Shown: positions 18,534-29,038, numbered from the stretch's first letter. The stretch is DNA of 64,000 nucleotides from Vibrio cincinnatiensis DSM 19608 (GCF_900167345.1 NZ_FUXB01000007.1:124001-188000), one strand, 5' to 3'. The notes: generated by a model from the letters alone, not told the origin. Program-made: numbers and translations.

Positions 18534-19721
18534 ATGGCGAGTATTGAAGCGGCTTTAGCTGAGATTAAGCGTGGTGTTGAAGAGCTAATTCCAGAAGAAG
18601 AATTAGTGGCAAAACTGAAAGAAGGTCGTCCTTTACGTATTAAATTAGGAGCGGATCCAACTGCGCCAGATATTCATTTAGGCCACACTGTAATTCTGAA
18701 TAAATTACGCACTTTCCAAGATTTAGGCCACGATGTTACGTTCTTGATTGGAGACTTTACTGGTATGGTCGGCGATCCAACAGGAAAAAACACCACCCGT
18801 CCACCGTTGACACGAGAAGATGTGCTTCGTAATGCGGAAACCTATAAACAGCAAGTATTCAAAATTCTGGATCCAGCGAAAACGAAGATTCAGTTTAACT
18901 CTGAATGGTTATCTGAACTGGGTGCTGAAGGGATGATTCGTTTAGCGGCTAATCAAACCGTAGCCCGAATGCTGGAGCGTGATGATTTTAAAAAGCGCTA
19001 TGCTGGTGGTCAGCCGATTGCTATTCATGAATTTATGTACCCTTTATTACAAGGGTACGATTCAGTGGCGATGGAAACCGATGTCGAGTTGGGCGGAACC
19101 GATCAGAAATTTAACTTGCTGATGGGGCGTGAGCTACAAAAAGCCAATGGTCAGAAGCCTCAAGTTGTTTTGATGATGCCTTTATTGGTCGGTTTAGACG
19201 GTGAGAAAAAAATGTCTAAATCCGCTCATAACTATATTGGGGTTAGCGAAGCTCCAAGCGAAATGTTTGGGAAGATCATGTCGATTTCAGACGATCTGAT
19301 GTGGAGCTACTATGAATTGCTTTCTTTCCGGCCATTGACAGAACTCGAGCAGTTTAAAGCAGAGGTAGCGAAGGGTAAGAACCCAAGAGATATTAAAATC
19401 TTATTGGCGAAAGAGATCATTACCCGTTTCCATTCAGAAGCTGATGCTGATGCGGCTGAGCAGGAGTTCATTAACCGTTTCCAAAAAGGCGCTTTGCCCG
19501 ATGAAATGCCAGAGTTTACGTTCGCACAAGGTATTGCTATCGCCAATTTATTGAAAGATGCAGAGCTTGTTGGCTCAACCTCAGATGCAATGCGCATGGT
19601 AAAACAAGGCGCAGTTAAGCAAGATGGTGAAAAGCTTGAAGATGCAAAGCAGGTGCCTGAATCTGGCACTTACGTTTATCAAGTAGGCAAACGTAAGTTT
19701 GCTCGGGTTACTCTCGAATAA
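18534..19721 (+). CDS. tyrS: Tyrosyl-tRNA synthetase
   Basis: Class I synthetase that charges tRNA-Tyr. At 395 aa it is shorter than E. coli TyrS (424 aa) and resembles the second, TyrZ-like subgroup. The HIGH equivalent is HLGH (48-51, in [12 protein letters not shown]). KMSKS is at 226-230 and a C-terminal S4-type RNA-binding domain ([15 protein letters not shown]) is visible. The ATG follows GGGAGTG at good spacing. It is a single gene closed by a strong terminator. Confidence 0.96.
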   Translation: MASIEAALAEIKRGVEELIPEEELVAKLKEGRPLRIKLGADPTAPDIHLGHTVILNKLRTFQDLGHDVTFLIGDFTGMVGDPTGKNTTRPPLTREDVLRNAETYKQQVFKILDPAKTKIQFNSEWLSELGAEGMIRLAANQTVARMLERDDFKKRYAGGQPIAIHEFMYPLLQGYDSVAMETDVELGGTDQKFNLLMGRELQKANGQKPQVVLMMPLLVGLDGEKKMSKSAHNYIGVSEAPSEMFGKIMSISDDLMWSYYELLSFRPLTELEQFKAEVAKGKNPRDIKILLAKEIITRFHSEADADAAEQEFINRFQKGALPDEMPEFTFAQGIAIANLLKDAELVGSTSDAMRMVKQGAVKQDGEKLEDAKQVPESGTYVYQVGKRKFARVTLE

Positions 19722-19738
19722 TATGTGATTGATAGCAA

Positions 19739-19764
19739 CAAAAAGCGCATGAATGCGCTTTTTG
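19739..19764. terminator. Bidirectional terminator tyrS / dacB
   Basis: CAAAAAGCGCAT and ATGCGCTTTTTG form a 12-bp stem with A5 and T5 inside the arms. It lies between converging tyrS and dacB and suits both. Confidence 0.92.
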
Positions 19765-19774
19765 TTTATCTGCC

Positions 19775-21193
19775 TTAGTCATGAGTATTTAAAATCATTT
19801 GGTAAAACTGCTGTTCAAATCGGGTGATGGGTGCTTCGACGGGTTTTAGCGGATCGGGTTCGGCTGGAAAATAATCGGTAATAAATTGAACAAAAAGCGC
19901 TTGAGGCTTTCCCGCTTTATCCAGTGAATAGCCGACCATATTATGTGTTCCGTAGAGTGAACCACTTTTGGCTTTTAATCGCCCACGGATATTTTCATTT
20001 CGCATACTACGCCGATAGCGTAGCGTGCCACTCTCGCCAGCGGTTGCCAACGACTGTATTAAGTTTAACTCACTATCATGCTGCCAAAGGTAATAAAGAA
20101 TTTGTCGCATGGATTCAAGGCGTATACGGTTATTTCTTGATAATCCGGAACCATCCACAATTTGAGCATCATTGAGATCAATACCAGTGCGGGCAAAAAT
20201 AATTTGTTTGAGCGCTTCACTGCCATTGTTGAAACTACCGGGTTGCAGAAAAAACTTCTGCCCCAGTGTTTTGAGTAGGGCATCGGCAATCAAGTTATCA
20301 GAATCTTGCAGCATGGTTGTGAGCAACTGGGGTAAGGGTTCAGACTGATGAGTAGCGATATTATCCCAGTGTTGGCTCTCTGGTGCGCCGATTTTGACTT
20401 CACCTTCTAGTGCCATCCCTAATTGATTGAGTAATTGATAGATGACTCTTTGTGCATACAATTCGGTATTTTGTATGGCAAATTTGAGCGGAAGCGGTTG
20501 GCTGCGCTGAGCAAGACAACCTGATAGTCGATAATGGTTATCGTGGCTTGCTATCAACTCTAAATCACAATGTTGCGCTTGTTGTTGCGCTTGGGTTACC
20601 GTTTGAGCGTCACTTTCAACATAAATAGGGTAGTGAGGGGGAACATAAACCCGAGTTGTCCCCTCCTCTTGTGTATAAATAGAGGCTTGAATACAGTTGC
20701 CATCGATATTTACCGCACTAACGGGAGCGCTATAGCAAACACCGAGGCTATCCCAAGGCCAGCCCACTGCCCGCTGATAGCCAGTAAAATGCTGAGTATT
20801 TAACCAAATATCCCCACGAATACGTATACCTTTTTGCTGTTTATAGCGAAGTAATAAGGTTTTTAAATGTTCGGTGGTTAAGGTGGGATCGCCGGAAAAA
20901 ATCAAGGCTAAGTCTTGGTTATTACTGCGTAGTTGCGTTTCAAAGGAAAACTGATCACCCAGCTCAAGCTGGCTGGCGAGGGCGGTAATCACTTTTAAGG
21001 TACTGGCTGGAGGAAAGTAGCCACTGTTTGTGGGCTGGAGGTTGAGTGTTACTTCCCCTTGTGTCTGAATCAGCAATCCACGACGAGCACCTTGAGGTAA
21101 TAAGGATAAATCATCTAGATTGGATATCGCATGGCTATAAGAGGGAATCAGGGCGGTGAGTAGTAAAGCTTTTAAGCTGACAAAAAAACGCAT
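19775..21193 (-). CDS. dacB: D-alanyl-D-alanine carboxypeptidase/endopeptidase PBP4
   Basis: Periplasmic class C low-molecular-weight penicillin-binding protein of 472 aa. It has a signal peptide (MRFFVSLKALLLTALIPSYS, ending SHA). The active-site motifs are SxxK at S64-K67 (PPASTLKVIT), SxN in DSDNLIAD and KTG-like KSG in AKSGSLYGTHNMVG. It trims stem pentapeptides and hydrolyses cross-links during wall recycling. It stands alone, between the ompU terminator and the tyrS terminator. Confidence 0.95.
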   Translation of the reverse strand: MRFFVSLKALLLTALIPSYSHAISNLDDLSLLPQGARRGLLIQTQGEVTLNLQPTNSGYFPPASTLKVITALASQLELGDQFSFETQLRSNNQDLALIFSGDPTLTTEHLKTLLLRYKQQKGIRIRGDIWLNTQHFTGYQRAVGWPWDSLGVCYSAPVSAVNIDGNCIQASIYTQEEGTTRVYVPPHYPIYVESDAQTVTQAQQQAQHCDLELIASHDNHYRLSGCLAQRSQPLPLKFAIQNTELYAQRVIYQLLNQLGMALEGEVKIGAPESQHWDNIATHQSEPLPQLLTTMLQDSDNLIADALLKTLGQKFFLQPGSFNNGSEALKQIIFARTGIDLNDAQIVDGSGLSRNNRIRLESMRQILYYLWQHDSELNLIQSLATAGESGTLRYRRSMRNENIRGRLKAKSGSLYGTHNMVGYSLDKAGKPQALFVQFITDYFPAEPDPLKPVEAPITRFEQQFYQMILNTHD

Positions 21194-21241
21194 AGGCCAT
21201 TCAAGAGTGAAGCAAAGAATGGGAAGAGTATACCAGAGAAT

Positions 21242-21268
21242 AAAACGCCTGCTAGCCGCAGGCGTTTT
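21242..21268 (-). terminator. ompU terminator
   Basis: AAAACGCCTGC and GCAGGCGTTTT pair over 11 bp with a TAGCC loop, followed on the minus strand by TTTTATT. It is a canonical terminator 29 nt beyond the ompU stop. Confidence 0.92.
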
Positions 21269-21296
21269 GTCGAGAACGTATTGCTAAAAAAGCAAA

Positions 21297-22286
21297 TTAG
21301 AAGTCGTAACGTAGGCCTAGTGCTACTTCGTCTTCAGCTTGTGCTTTAGTTGCTGTTGTAGTTCTGTTACCTACAGTACCAAATTTGTCGCCTTTATCAA
21401 TCATATTGAAGTTATAAGAGACATAAGCGCGGAAGTTAGGTTTGAAGTAGTAAGTTGCATCTACCGCTAGGTTATCAGCAGAAGTTTCTTTATTAATTTC
21501 TTCGTTGTTATAAGTCAGAGTAAACACTGTTTGGTTTAGTGTGTACGCAGCTGCGAACTCATAACCAGTATAGTCTGCATCATGCTTATCTAGTTCACCG
21601 TCAGTGAAGACACCAGCAAAGTAGAAATCAGCCACAGCATAAGAAGCCGCTAGCATATATTCATTCGCTTTATCTTGATCCGCATAACCGGCACCGACTT
21701 TAAAGCCAGTATCACCAAATGCATAGATTGCTGATAGTGAGTAACCGTCTTGCTTGTTATCACCAAAGTCAGAGGTTTCTTCACGGTCTGCAAAACGGTA
21801 GCTGGCTTTGACTGCTAAGTCATCAAATTGACCAGAGTAAGCAACCATATTGTCGACACGGTCTGCTACTTCAATTTTATGAGCAGCACTGTTTCCATGG
21901 AATGCCATGATGTCGGTAAAGTCAGTGATAACGCCTAATGCACCATCGTTTTTACCGTATGTTACTTCACCAAAGTTACCGCCAATCCCTGCATAGGCAT
22001 AACGGTTTTCTAGATCGTCTGCACCTTCGTCACCAGAATCATCAGTATTAAACTGACCTTCATAGAAACCAACACCGTATAGGCTATCGTTGATTTGAGT
22101 TTTACCCAATACATTGATACGGATACGAGTTTGATCCTGAGCTTTACCATCTTTTAGAGATAGACGTGCTTCTGCACGGCCGCCAAGAGCAAGCGAAGTA
22201 CCATCTTGATTATAAATTTCACCAGCATTTGCGCCAGCTGCCATTGCTGCAGCTGAAACTGCTAAAGCGATCAGAGTTTTGTTCAT
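21297..22286 (-). CDS. ompU: Outer-membrane porin OmpU
   Basis: General trimeric porin of the Gram-negative outer membrane. From ATG 22286 (SD AGGA) the precursor is 329 aa with signal peptide MNKTLIALAVSAAAMAAGANA. The mature part has the alternating strand pattern of 16-stranded porins, the EVTYGKNDGALGVITDF segment and the terminal aromatic signal ALGLRYDF. An in-frame ATG at 22313 would spoil the signal peptide. In vibrios OmpU is activated by ToxR. The leader here is very A/T-rich, but specific ToxR sites were not assigned. It is slightly shorter than V. cholerae OmpU. Confidence 0.92.
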   Translation of the reverse strand: MNKTLIALAVSAAAMAAGANAGEIYNQDGTSLALGGRAEARLSLKDGKAQDQTRIRINVLGKTQINDSLYGVGFYEGQFNTDDSGDEGADDLENRYAYAGIGGNFGEVTYGKNDGALGVITDFTDIMAFHGNSAAHKIEVADRVDNMVAYSGQFDDLAVKASYRFADREETSDFGDNKQDGYSLSAIYAFGDTGFKVGAGYADQDKANEYMLAASYAVADFYFAGVFTDGELDKHDADYTGYEFAAAYTLNQTVFTLTYNNEEINKETSADNLAVDATYYFKPNFRAYVSYNFNMIDKGDKFGTVGNRTTTATKAQAEDEVALGLRYDF

Positions 22287-22567
22287 CTTATTAAATCCTA
22301 ATTTACTGTCCATAAATCATTATTGTCTGCAAGTAATCCATCAGGGGAAAGAGGGTTACTTGAGCTACGAATGTTAAAATGCATCACCTTGCTTATCAAA
22401 ACTTGTTCAAAGCCAGAGAAACATGTTTTCTTCGTGCTTATATTTGTAACGGTAAAGTTCCCTTATGAGTTAGTAAAATGATATAAATCCCACTTCTGAA
22501 CACTGTTTTATTGTGGATGTAAAAATATCAATTATTTGATTTTAAGGTATTTTTTTTGTTTTTTGTT

Positions 22568-22582
22568 ACTGATCTGATCAGT
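22568..22582. promoter_or_regulatory. 15-nt palindrome upstream of ompU
   Basis: ACTGATC-T-GATCAGT is a perfect 7-bp inverted repeat with one central base, inside the A/T-rich tract 282 nt upstream of the ompU start codon. It looks like a dimeric regulator's operator. The regulator is unknown. Confidence 0.4.
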
Positions 22583-22768
22583 GAAATAAATTGAATTATT
22601 TAGTTTTTTTTATTTTATATGCCGGTTTTTCATACAATCTAAGTGTGCACAAGATCACGCTAAATTAAGATATTCACAATGAAATTCAATTTCTGGTCGC
22701 AATACTTGAATTTGGATGATTTCATCACCATGTTTGTTTACACTAGCCGACAATGCATTCATCAATCA

Positions 22769-22799
22769 CTACCTAACCTATATTGGGTTGGGTAGTTTT
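22769..22799 (+). terminator. Terminator-like hairpin in greA leader
   Basis: CTACCTAACC and GGTTGGGTAG form a 10-bp stem (one G-T pair) with a 7-nt loop and T4 after it, ending 36 nt before the greA ATG. In E. coli the greA leader also contains a terminator that yields the short GraL RNAs, so premature termination here is plausible. Confidence 0.6.
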
Positions 22800-22835
22800 G
22801 TATTGTCCAAAGAGAGTTTTGGCATAGAGGTAATT

Positions 22836-23309
22836 ATGGAAAAAGTTCCTATGACAGTCCGCGGTGAAAAACTACTGCGTGACGAACTTGAACGGTTATT
22901 AAAGCTGCGTCCACAAATCACTCAAGCGATCGCTGAAGCGCGTGAGTTGGGGGATTTAAAAGAAAACGCTGAATATCATGCTGCACGAGAAGAGCAAGGC
23001 ATTTGTGAAGCACAAATTCGTGATATTGAATATAAGCTTTCCGTAGCTCAAGTCATTGATGTAACTAAAATGGAAAATTCGGGCAAAGTTATCTTTGGTT
23101 CTACGGTTACTTTGATCGATGTGGATACCGAAGAAGAGAAGCGTTACCAAATCGTGGGTGATGATGAAGCCGAAATCAAAGCTGGACGTATTTCGGTTAG
23201 TTCACCGATTGCCCGTGGTTTAATTGGTAAATGTGAAGGTGATGAAGTCTCGATCAGCACTCCAGGTGGTGAAAAATTGTTTGAGATAGATCAGGTTGAA
23301 TACCTATAA
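22836..23309 (+). CDS. greA: Transcript cleavage factor GreA
   Basis: Binds the RNA polymerase secondary channel and stimulates cleavage of backtracked RNA. The 157-aa protein starts at ATG 22836 (SD AGAGG); upstream in-frame codons to 22716 lie in the leader. It has the N-terminal antiparallel coiled coil with the acidic tip ([20 protein letters not shown]) and the C-terminal FKBP-like domain ([13 protein letters not shown]). It is transcribed alone, convergent with yhbY. Confidence 0.96.
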   Translation: MEKVPMTVRGEKLLRDELERLLKLRPQITQAIAEARELGDLKENAEYHAAREEQGICEAQIRDIEYKLSVAQVIDVTKMENSGKVIFGSTVTLIDVDTEEEKRYQIVGDDEAEIKAGRISVSSPIARGLIGKCEGDEVSISTPGGEKLFEIDQVEYL

Positions 23310-23340
23310 TTCATTGATGAACAGTGATGAATTGAAAATA

Positions 23341-23366
23341 AAAAGGTCGCTATAAGCGACCTTTTT
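23341..23366. terminator. Bidirectional terminator greA / yhbY
   Basis: AAAAGGTCGCT and AGCGACCTTTT form an 11-bp stem with a 3-nt loop, with A- and T-runs at the ends. It lies between converging genes. Confidence 0.92.
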
Positions 23367-23386
23367 GTAACCTCATGTACGATAGA

Positions 23387-23683
23387 TTACTTTCGTGGTA
23401 ATTCGATTTTACGCTGTTCAGACGGGCGATAGAGAACCACAACTTTACCAATAAGTTGGACTTTTTCTGCTCCCGTTTCACGAACAATGGCATCGACAAT
23501 CAATTGTTTCGTGTCACGATCTTCTGATACCACCTTCACTTTAATCAGTTCATGGTGATTAAGCGCAATTTCGATTTCTGCCAAAACAGCTTCAGTGAGG
23601 CCATTCGCGCCCATTAACACGACCGGGTTTAAATGGTGTGCCAAACCTTTCAAATGCTGTTTTTGTTTGTTGCTTAGGTTCAT
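23387..23683 (-). CDS. yhbY: Ribosome-associated RNA-binding protein YhbY (CRM domain)
   Basis: A 98-aa single CRM-domain protein that associates with pre-50S subunits. It starts MNLSNKQKQHLKGLAHHLNP and carries the GxxG-type loop (VLMGANGLTEAVL), both as in E. coli YhbY (97 aa). An in-frame upstream ATG at 23725 is not conserved. It is divergent from rlmE, another 50S maturation gene, the arrangement seen in many gammaproteobacteria. Confidence 0.92.
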   Translation of the reverse strand: MNLSNKQKQHLKGLAHHLNPVVLMGANGLTEAVLAEIEIALNHHELIKVKVVSEDRDTKQLIVDAIVRETGAEKVQLIGKVVVLYRPSEQRKIELPRK

Positions 23684-23802
23684 TACGTGACCAAATTTAT
23701 TTACTATAGGGTTGAAAACCACCATTTTAACGCCATCTATCCAGGAAGACTATATTTTCTACCCGACTTTCTCTGATAGAGGCGGCTTTAGTTAGGAATC
23801 GA

Positions 23803-24432
23803 ATGAGTAAACAAAAGCATTCAGCGAGCTCTGGCCGCTGGTTGAAAGAACATTTTGACGATAAGTACGTCAATGAAGCCAAGAAAAAAGGTTATCGTTC
23901 ACGTGCTATCTTTAAATTGGAAGAAATTCAAAATAAAGACAAATTGCTAAAGTCTGGGATGACCGTTGTCGATTTAGGGGCTGCTCCTGGTGGGTGGTCT
24001 CAATATGCGGCGGGAATTGTTGGAGAGCAAGGGCAAGTCATCGCGTGTGATATTTTGCCGATGGACTCCATTGCGGGTGTGGCTTTTTTACAAGGTGATT
24101 TTAGAGAAGAAAGCGTGCTCGAAGCTTTGTTAGAACGAATTCAGCCCGATATGGTGGATGTCGTCATGTCTGATATGGCCCCCAATATGGCTGGAAACTT
24201 GTCGGTGGATCAACCGCGTGCCATGTATTTGGTCGAATTAGCTTTAGATATGTGTCGACAAGTTCTTGCTCCAGATGGTAGTTTTGTGGTCAAAGTGTTT
24301 CAAGGTGAAGGATTTGATCAGTACGTACAAGAAGTGCGTCAGCTGTTTAAAGCAGTCAAAATCCGTAAACCTGACTCATCAAGAGCGCGCTCTCGTGAAG
24401 TTTACCTGGTGGCGACTGGTTACAAAGGCTAA
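23803..24432 (+). CDS. rlmE: 23S rRNA (uridine-2552-2'-O)-methyltransferase RlmE
   Basis: Methylates U2552 in the ribosomal A-loop of the 50S subunit. The protein has 209 aa, the E. coli length. It shows the SAM site [15 protein letters not shown] and the K-D-K-E tetrad of the family (including K40-region [11 protein letters not shown] in [12 protein letters not shown] in [10 protein letters not shown]). It is followed by ftsH after a 98-nt gap, the conserved rlmE-ftsH pair. Confidence 0.96.
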   Translation: MSKQKHSASSGRWLKEHFDDKYVNEAKKKGYRSRAIFKLEEIQNKDKLLKSGMTVVDLGAAPGGWSQYAAGIVGEQGQVIACDILPMDSIAGVAFLQGDFREESVLEALLERIQPDMVDVVMSDMAPNMAGNLSVDQPRAMYLVELALDMCRQVLAPDGSFVVKVFQGEGFDQYVQEVRQLFKAVKIRKPDSSRARSREVYLVATGYKG

Positions 24433-24530
24433 CCATTTGGCCTGAAACGAGAATGTTTACACTATGGCTACAGCGAAAAAACTGTAGTACCCTACCTTTA
24501 ATTACAACTAGTTATCGCGAGGCTTGCACC

Positions 24531-26504
24531 TTGAGTGATATGGCAAAAAATTTAATACTGTGGTTGGTGATTGCCGTTGTTTTGATGTCAGTTTTCCAGA
24601 GTTTTGGCCCCGGAGAAAGTAGCGGAAGAACCGTCGATTACACCACATTTGTACAGGAAGTTGGTCAAGGCCAAATTCAAGAAGCGCAATTTAAAAATAG
24701 CGAAATTACCTTTACTCGCCGCGGCAGTAGCGGTCGTTTCGTTACTTATATGCCTGTGTATGATCAAAAATTACTTGATGATTTAATCAATCAAAATGTC
24801 AAAGTACAAGGCACCCCTCCTGAAGAACAAAGCTTACTTGGTACGATTTTTATTTCTTGGTTCCCGATGATCTTGCTGATTGGTGTATGGATTTTCTTCA
24901 TGCGTCAAATGCAAGGTGGTGGAGGCAAAGGCGCAATGTCCTTTGGTAAGAGTAAAGCTCGTATGATGGGTGAAGAGCAGATAAAAACCAATTTCGGTGA
25001 CGTTGCTGGCTGTGATGAAGCGAAAGAAGATGTTAAAGAATTGGTCGATTACTTGCGAGATCCTAGTCGTTTTCAAAAACTAGGGGGCAAAATTCCAACG
25101 GGTGTACTTATGGTTGGTCCTCCCGGTACAGGTAAAACGCTATTGGCAAAAGCGATAGCGGGTGAAGCTAAGGTGCCATTTTTCACTATCTCAGGCTCCG
25201 ACTTTGTGGAAATGTTCGTTGGTGTTGGTGCATCTCGTGTACGTGATATGTTCGAGCAAGCCAAAAAAGCCTCACCATGTATCATCTTTATCGATGAAAT
25301 CGATGCGGTTGGTCGCCAACGCGGCGCGGGTGTCGGTGGTGGTCATGATGAGCGAGAGCAAACATTAAACCAAATGCTGGTTGAAATGGATGGCTTTGAA
25401 GGAAATGAGGGGGTCATCGTTATTGCTGCAACGAACCGTCCTGATGTTCTTGACCCTGCGTTACTTCGTCCGGGCCGTTTTGACCGCCAAGTGGTGGTAG
25501 GCTTGCCGGATGTTCGAGGCCGTGAACAAATTCTTAAAGTTCATATGCGTAAAGTACCGCTTGCAGGGGATGTTGAACCTTCACTGATTGCTCGTGGTAC
25601 ACCTGGGTTTTCTGGTGCTGACTTAGCTAACTTAGTTAACGAGGCTGCGCTGTTTGCTGCTCGTGGCAATAAACGCAACGTTTCGATGGTGGAGTTTGAA
25701 CTGGCGAAAGACAAAATTATGATGGGGGCAGAACGTCGTTCAATGGTGATGTCGGAAGAGACAAAAGCCTCTACTGCTTATCATGAAGCCGGACATGCTA
25801 TTGTTGGTCGTTTAGTTCCTGAGCATGATCCCGTTTATAAAGTTTCCATCATTCCTCGTGGCCGAGCGCTTGGGGTAACCATGTACTTACCAGAGCAAGA
25901 TCGTGTAAGTATGTCCAAGCAACACCTTGAGTCTATGATCTCCAGTTTATATGGTGGCCGTTTAGCAGAAGAGCTGATCTACGGACCAGAAAAGGTCTCT
26001 ACGGGCGCATCAAATGATATTGAACGAGCGACTGAAATTGCGCGGAAAATGGTTACTCAGTGGGGCTTCTCTGAGAAGTTAGGTCCTATGCTGTATGCTG
26101 AAGATGAAGGTGAAGTCTTCCTTGGCCGAAGCGTAACGCAAACGAAGCACATGTCTGATGATACCGCGAAGCTGATTGATGATGAAATTCGTAAGATCAT
26201 TGATCGTAACTACGAGCGTACTCGCCAAATCTTGCTTGATAATATGGATATCATGCATGCGATGAAAGATGCATTAATGAAATATGAAACGATTGATGCT
26301 GGTCAAATTGACGATCTTATGGCGCGTAAGTCTGTGATTCGTGAACCTGCAGGGTGGGGGGATCAGGCCAAATCTACTCAAGCAGAACCCTCGGATGAGG
26401 ATAAACCGGAAGCAGAAAAACAACCGGTAGATTCAATGTCAGAAGAGTCAGAAGAACTGGTGGATAATGATTCAACCCCTTCTGAGAAAAAAGACGCAGA
26501 ATAA
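24531..26504 (+). CDS. ftsH: ATP-dependent zinc metalloprotease FtsH
   Basis: Hexameric inner-membrane AAA+ protease that degrades misassembled membrane proteins and regulators such as LpxC and sigma-32. I take TTG 24531 as the start because GAGG (24519-24522) lies eight nt before it. The ATG at 24540 ([20 protein letters not shown]) is nine bases on and would be 17 nt from that SD. Two TM helices flank a periplasmic loop. Walker A GPPGTGKT is 196-203, Walker [10 protein letters not shown], and the zinc site HEAGH is 418-422. The C-terminal acidic tail is variable and longer than in E. coli. Product length is 657 aa. Confidence 0.95.
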   Translation: MSDMAKNLILWLVIAVVLMSVFQSFGPGESSGRTVDYTTFVQEVGQGQIQEAQFKNSEITFTRRGSSGRFVTYMPVYDQKLLDDLINQNVKVQGTPPEEQSLLGTIFISWFPMILLIGVWIFFMRQMQGGGGKGAMSFGKSKARMMGEEQIKTNFGDVAGCDEAKEDVKELVDYLRDPSRFQKLGGKIPTGVLMVGPPGTGKTLLAKAIAGEAKVPFFTISGSDFVEMFVGVGASRVRDMFEQAKKASPCIIFIDEIDAVGRQRGAGVGGGHDEREQTLNQMLVEMDGFEGNEGVIVIAATNRPDVLDPALLRPGRFDRQVVVGLPDVRGREQILKVHMRKVPLAGDVEPSLIARGTPGFSGADLANLVNEAALFAARGNKRNVSMVEFELAKDKIMMGAERRSMVMSEETKASTAYHEAGHAIVGRLVPEHDPVYKVSIIPRGRALGVTMYLPEQDRVSMSKQHLESMISSLYGGRLAEELIYGPEKVSTGASNDIERATEIARKMVTQWGFSEKLGPMLYAEDEGEVFLGRSVTQTKHMSDDTAKLIDDEIRKIIDRNYERTRQILLDNMDIMHAMKDALMKYETIDAGQIDDLMARKSVIREPAGWGDQAKSTQAEPSDEDKPEAEKQPVDSMSEESEELVDNDSTPSEKKDAE

Positions 26505-26520
26505 AATCATTATGCTAAAC

Positions 26521-26544
26521 AAACCCCGACTTGTTCGGGGTTTT
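26521..26544 (+). terminator. ftsH terminator
   Basis: AAACCCCGA and TCGGGGTTT form a 9-bp stem with a 5-nt loop and a short T-run. It separates ftsH from folP. Confidence 0.85.
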
Positions 26545-26610
26545 CTGTTTCAAGCCTAAATGTTATTTCTTATCTTATTTATTGTAGTGACTATAGATAT
26601 TCAGGGAATT

Positions 26611-27453
26611 ATGGACATTCAAACGGATATTAAACAGCTTTCCTTACATCGTCCTCGAATCATGGGGATTTTAAATACCACTCCGGACTCCTTTTCAGAT
26701 GGTGGGCGTTACTCGCACTTAAATGATGCCTTTGCTCGGGCTGGGCAAATGATTGCTGCTGGGGTTGATATTATTGATATCGGAGGGGAATCTACCCGAC
26801 CTGGAGCGCCTGACGTTTCCCTTGCTGAAGAATTGGAACGGGTGATTCCACTGATAAAACTTATCCGTTCCCACTATCCTGAACTCTGGATATCTATTGA
26901 TACCAGTAAAGCGGAAGTGATGCGACAAGCGGTGGAGGCGGGGGCTGATCTTATTAATGATGTTCGAGCGTTACAAGAGCCCGGAGCATTGCAAATTGCA
27001 GCCCAAGCCCAGGTTCCTGTCTGTATCATGCATATGAAAGGTGAACCGCGTACCATGCAGAACTCACCTACCTATAATGATGTACTTGAAGAGGTGGATG
27101 ATTTTCTGAATCTGCGTATTGAAGCCTGCGTACAGGCTGGCATCAAAAAGCAAAATATTATTCTTGACCCCGGCTTTGGCTTTGGTAAATCTCTCGAGCA
27201 CAACTATCATTTGCTGGCAAATTTAGAAAAATTTCACCATTTTGGTTTACCCATTCTTGCAGGAATGTCGCGCAAATCTATGATTTTTAAATTGCTTGAT
27301 AAAACGCCTGCTGAGTGCATGGTCGCCAGTGTGACTTGCGCAACGATTGCGGCAACAAAAGGAGCTCAAATTTTGCGGGTCCATGATGTTGAGCAGACGA
27401 TAGAAGCCATGGCAATATTGCAAATGGTGAATAAAAATAAACAAAAACAATAA
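26611..27453 (+). CDS. folP: Dihydropteroate synthase FolP
   Basis: Condenses p-aminobenzoate with dihydropterin pyrophosphate in folate synthesis; it is the sulfonamide target. From ATG 26611 (SD AGGGA) the protein is 280 aa. Family signatures are MGILNTTPDSFSDGGRY, DIGGESTRPGAPDV and ILDPGFGFGKSLEHNY. In-frame codons from 26560 encode a hydrophobic stretch overlapping the terminator region and are unlikely to be used. The stop is nine nt before glmM, so the two are cotranscribed. Confidence 0.96.
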   Translation: MDIQTDIKQLSLHRPRIMGILNTTPDSFSDGGRYSHLNDAFARAGQMIAAGVDIIDIGGESTRPGAPDVSLAEELERVIPLIKLIRSHYPELWISIDTSKAEVMRQAVEAGADLINDVRALQEPGALQIAAQAQVPVCIMHMKGEPRTMQNSPTYNDVLEEVDDFLNLRIEACVQAGIKKQNIILDPGFGFGKSLEHNYHLLANLEKFHHFGLPILAGMSRKSMIFKLLDKTPAECMVASVTCATIAATKGAQILRVHDVEQTIEAMAILQMVNKNKQKQ

Positions 27454-27462
27454 GGAATTATC

Positions 27463-28803
27463 ATGTCTGAGACACGACGTTATTTTGGTACTGACGGGGT
27501 GCGAGGTAAGGTTGGACAGTATCCGATTACTCCAGATTTTGTATTAAAGCTGGGCTGGGCTGCGGGACGAGTGCTGGCACAACAGGGCACAAAAAAAGTC
27601 ATCATCGGTAAAGATACGCGAATTTCTGGCTATATGCTCGAGTCTGCGCTAGAAGCTGGGCTCGCGGCAGCAGGGCTAAAAGCGATTTTTACTGGGCCAA
27701 TGCCGACCCCAGCGGTCGCTTATTTAACTCAGACTTTCCGAGCGGAAGCGGGAATCGTCATTTCGGCTTCACATAACCCTTATTATGATAACGGCATTAA
27801 GTTTTTCTCTTCAGCAGGCACTAAATTACCCGATGAATTGGAACTGGCCATTGAAGCCGAATTAGATAAACCCCTTGAATGCGTGGAATCGGCTGAGCTA
27901 GGTAAAGCGACGCGTTTAGTTGATGCGGCTGGACGCTATATTGAATTTTGTAAAAGTACTTTTCCATCAGAATTAAGCCTTTCTGGTTTAAAAATTGTGG
28001 TGGATTGCGCACATGGAGCCACTTACCACATCGCTCCGAATGTATTTAAAGAACTGGGTGCAGATGTTATTCCGATGGGAACAGAACCTGATGGTTTAAA
28101 TATTAATGATCAGGTGGGTGCGACCGATGTAAGAGCATTACAAAAACGAGTAGTAGAAGAACAGGCCGATCTTGGGCTTGCTTTTGATGGTGATGGCGAC
28201 CGAATCATTATGGTTGATCACTTAGGATATAAAATTGATGGTGACCAAATTGCCTATATCATAGCACGCGATGCCTTACGCCGTGGTGAGTTAAAAGGGG
28301 GCGTTGTCGGAACCTTAATGACTAACCTAGGGATGGAAAATGGCCTGAAACAGTTAGGGATCCCATTTGTCCGTGCCGCGGTTGGTGATCGTTATGTAAT
28401 GGAAAAACTCATAGAGAAAGGGTGGAAAATTGGTGCTGAGAACTCAGGCCATGTCATTTTACTGGATAAAGTGACGACGGGAGATGCGATTGTTGCTGCC
28501 TTACAAGTTCTGGCTTCCGTGGTTGGCAGTGATATGTCGTTGCATGATCTCGCTCAAGGCATGACACTCTACCCTCAAGTTCTTGAAAATGTCCGTTTTA
28601 ACGGCGATAGCAATCCACTGGAGTCTGGCGCGGTACTTGATGCGGTTAAAGAGGTTGAGTCTCAGCTTCGGGATAAAGGGCGGGTGCTATTGCGTAAGTC
28701 AGGAACAGAGCCTCTTATTCGTGTGATGGTGGAAGGTGAAGAAGCAGAACTGGTGCAATCTTCAGCTTTACGCATAGCAGAGGCAGTTAAAGCAAATTGT
28801 TAG
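27463..28803 (+). CDS. glmM: Phosphoglucosamine mutase GlmM
   Basis: Interconverts glucosamine-6-phosphate and glucosamine-1-phosphate on the route to UDP-GlcNAc. The 446-aa protein has the phosphoserine loop [12 protein letters not shown] (S103 is the phosphorylated residue by alignment), the magnesium loop DGDGDR, the sugar-binding GAENSGHVI and the phosphate-binding [12 protein letters not shown]. It lies directly after folP, as in E. coli. It links the amino sugars gained through the chitin locus at the left of the window to cell-wall synthesis. Confidence 0.97.
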   Translation: MSETRRYFGTDGVRGKVGQYPITPDFVLKLGWAAGRVLAQQGTKKVIIGKDTRISGYMLESALEAGLAAAGLKAIFTGPMPTPAVAYLTQTFRAEAGIVISASHNPYYDNGIKFFSSAGTKLPDELELAIEAELDKPLECVESAELGKATRLVDAAGRYIEFCKSTFPSELSLSGLKIVVDCAHGATYHIAPNVFKELGADVIPMGTEPDGLNINDQVGATDVRALQKRVVEEQADLGLAFDGDGDRIIMVDHLGYKIDGDQIAYIIARDALRRGELKGGVVGTLMTNLGMENGLKQLGIPFVRAAVGDRYVMEKLIEKGWKIGAENSGHVILLDKVTTGDAIVAALQVLASVVGSDMSLHDLAQGMTLYPQVLENVRFNGDSNPLESGAVLDAVKEVESQLRDKGRVLLRKSGTEPLIRVMVEGEEAELVQSSALRIAEAVKANC

Positions 28804-28809
28804 CGGGTT

Positions 28810-28856
28810 CCACTCCGTCAATCAATGGATTTTGATGGAGTGGTTTCTCTTTTTAT
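28810..28856 (+). terminator. glmM terminator
   Basis: CCACTCC-G-TCAA (28810-28821) pairs with TTGA-T-GGAGTGG (28832-28843), a 12-bp stem with one G-T pair, followed by a T-rich tract (TTTCTCTTTTTATT). Confidence 0.8.
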
Positions 28857-29038
28857 TGAAGGTTGAGCCTTTTTTGACCGTTTGATTGATAAAAAAGGAT
28901 TTTTTGATAAATACCTCTTGTCAGCGAAACTCGCATTCGTTAGTATTGCGTCCGCCTTCAGTGAGGAGGTCGCTAGCCTTGTTTTAGTCGAATGATTGAA
29001 CGGCGCTGGCTCAACAATTTGGAACATAGGTGGAAGTC

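Larger units (their letters stand above)
22287..22835. promoter_or_regulatory. ompU-greA divergent intergenic region
   Basis: 549 nt without a gene. The ompU-proximal half is strongly A/T-rich (22480-22620), as expected for ToxR/H-NS-type control of ompU. It contains a 15-nt palindrome. The greA-proximal part holds a terminator-like hairpin. Both are listed separately. No clear sigma-70 promoter pair could be fixed for either gene by eye. Confidence 0.45.

Noticed and set aside
28868-28898. CCTTTTTT...AAAAAAGG hairpin in the secG upstream region
   Set aside because: A stem of mostly A-T pairs with a 15-nt loop is weak and expected in such A/T-rich DNA.
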